Assembly: GCA_016928525.1 (NCBI GenBank)
Contig: JAFGKO010000099.1
Location: 1-5,837, forward strand
From: Anaerolineales bacterium
GTDB lineage: Bacteria > Chloroflexota > Anaerolineae > Anaerolineales > Villigracilaceae
Length of the DNA stretch: 5,837 nucleotides
Direction: 5' to 3'
The notes below the pieces were generated by a model that worked only from the letters and a program-made list of their open reading frames with translations, ran no database searches and was not told the origin of the DNA. Positions 5,377 through 5,837 of the stretch are shown one piece after another (the first letter of the stretch is position 1; each line of letters opens with the position of its first letter). The translations under genes and the position numbers were made by a program.

Positions 5377-5837
5377 TTATAAAACGTCGCTGTCATCAGT
5401 GCCCCATATCCATATCTCAAAATCGTTTAATGCACTAAAGAATACTGGCTGAATTTGGAACAAATTAGTGTTTGGTAATTCCCTTTTGATTGCGTCCGCC
5501 AAATCCTCTAACCTTCCCCATAGGACGGCCAGTGGCCAGTGGCCTAATCCAGCCTGCTGCGCGTTGTACCAAAACGTCACCACGTCTAGCTCATTTCCCA
5601 CTCTCATCACAAACACCGAAATATCGCCCATATTCGCCCGCTCGCTGCCATCGCCCCGTGCGGCTTCGGTGACGATCAGCTTCACGCTATTTGGCAGCTG
5701 ATGCCGGTACAGTCGCCAGCGCCAGACGGTGTACTCAGATATCCCCCCATGCGCCGACAGCTGGCGATCGGCCTCAACCGGATACAGGTTCATGCCCCAG
5801 CCGAGCGTAATCTCCGCGCTCGTCTCATACGCCGCCG
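5377..5837 (-). CDS. Tryptophan-rich protein of unknown function, 5' end beyond the window
   Basis: The minus strand is open from the window's right edge to TAA at 5379-5377, giving 152 visible residues. The first Met in view (codon 5793-5791) has no ribosome-binding site. The 14 codons before it read on as plausible protein (AAYETSAEITLGWG), so the true start probably lies outside the window. There are eight Trp in 152 residues, several in strand-like segments: YTVWRWRLY, VVTFWYNAQQ and FEIWIWGTDD. A helix, GRLEDLADAIKREL, lies towards the C-terminus. I recognise no family. It converges on the RM genes, so it is not part of their operon. GC content falls sharply in its 3' part (22/60 at 5401-5460 against 36/60 at 5521-5580), so its tail resembles the AT-rich cassette. 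It could be a chromosomal or phage gene whose end was altered when the cassette arrived. Confidence 0.65.
   Translation of the reverse strand, partial: AAYETSAEITLGWGMNLYPVEADRQLSAHGGISEYTVWRWRLYRHQLPNSVKLIVTEAARGDGSERANMGDISVFVMRVGNELDVVTFWYNAQQAGLGHWPLAVLWGRLEDLADAIKRELPNTNLFQIQPVFFSALNDFEIWIWGTDDSDVL
5527..5544. repeat. Short tandem repeat, GGCCAGT x 2.6, inside a coding region
   Basis: GGCCAGT at 5527-5533 and 5534-5540 is followed by GGCC at 5541-5544. The 7-base unit lies within the minus-strand gene, where it encodes the region around GHWPLA. Gain or loss of one unit would shift the frame. With so few copies it may be chance. Confidence 0.4.

Overview
The window comes from a moderately GC-rich bacterium. 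Its clearest content is a two-gene DNA restriction-modification (RM) cassette at 1776-5244, set among small uncharacterised genes. The flanks are GC-rich (counted: 36/60 at 1321-1380, 38/60 at 5641-5700) and the cassette is AT-richer (27/60 at 2041-2100; its leader 22/60 at 1681-1740). A Chloroflexota-type host is a guess from the general look of the genes and is not secured. No rRNA, tRNA, transposase, integrase or CRISPR array is visible.

Layout. 1-150 is the 3' end of a gene that starts before the window. 295-1526 holds four small plus-strand genes (69, 112, 80 and 87 aa), each with its own purine-rich ribosome-binding site. Three of the gaps in 151-1262 carry strong hairpins, and one gap also carries a perfect 14-bp palindrome. 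This looks like an accessory-genome or phage/plasmid-like operon. None of the four products is securely identified; the last has a possible ribbon-helix-helix (DNA-binding) pattern. An AT-rich 249-bp leader (1527-1775) follows.

The cassette. The first gene (1776-3734, GTG start) encodes a 652-aa protein. It joins an HsdR-type PD-(D/E)XK nuclease domain to an HsdM-type N6-adenine methyltransferase with intact DPACGTGGF and NPPF motifs. The second gene (3721-5244) overlaps it by 14 bp and encodes a 507-aa HsdS-type specificity subunit with two homologous target-recognition halves. No ATP-dependent HsdR translocase is present. The most economical reading is a compact BcgI-like RM system: one subunit cuts and methylates, and the second reads a bipartite DNA site.

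Downstream, a 132-bp gap with a weak inverted repeat separates the cassette from a convergent minus-strand gene (5377 to beyond 5837). That gene encodes a tryptophan-rich protein of unknown function, and its 3' third has the AT-rich composition of the cassette.
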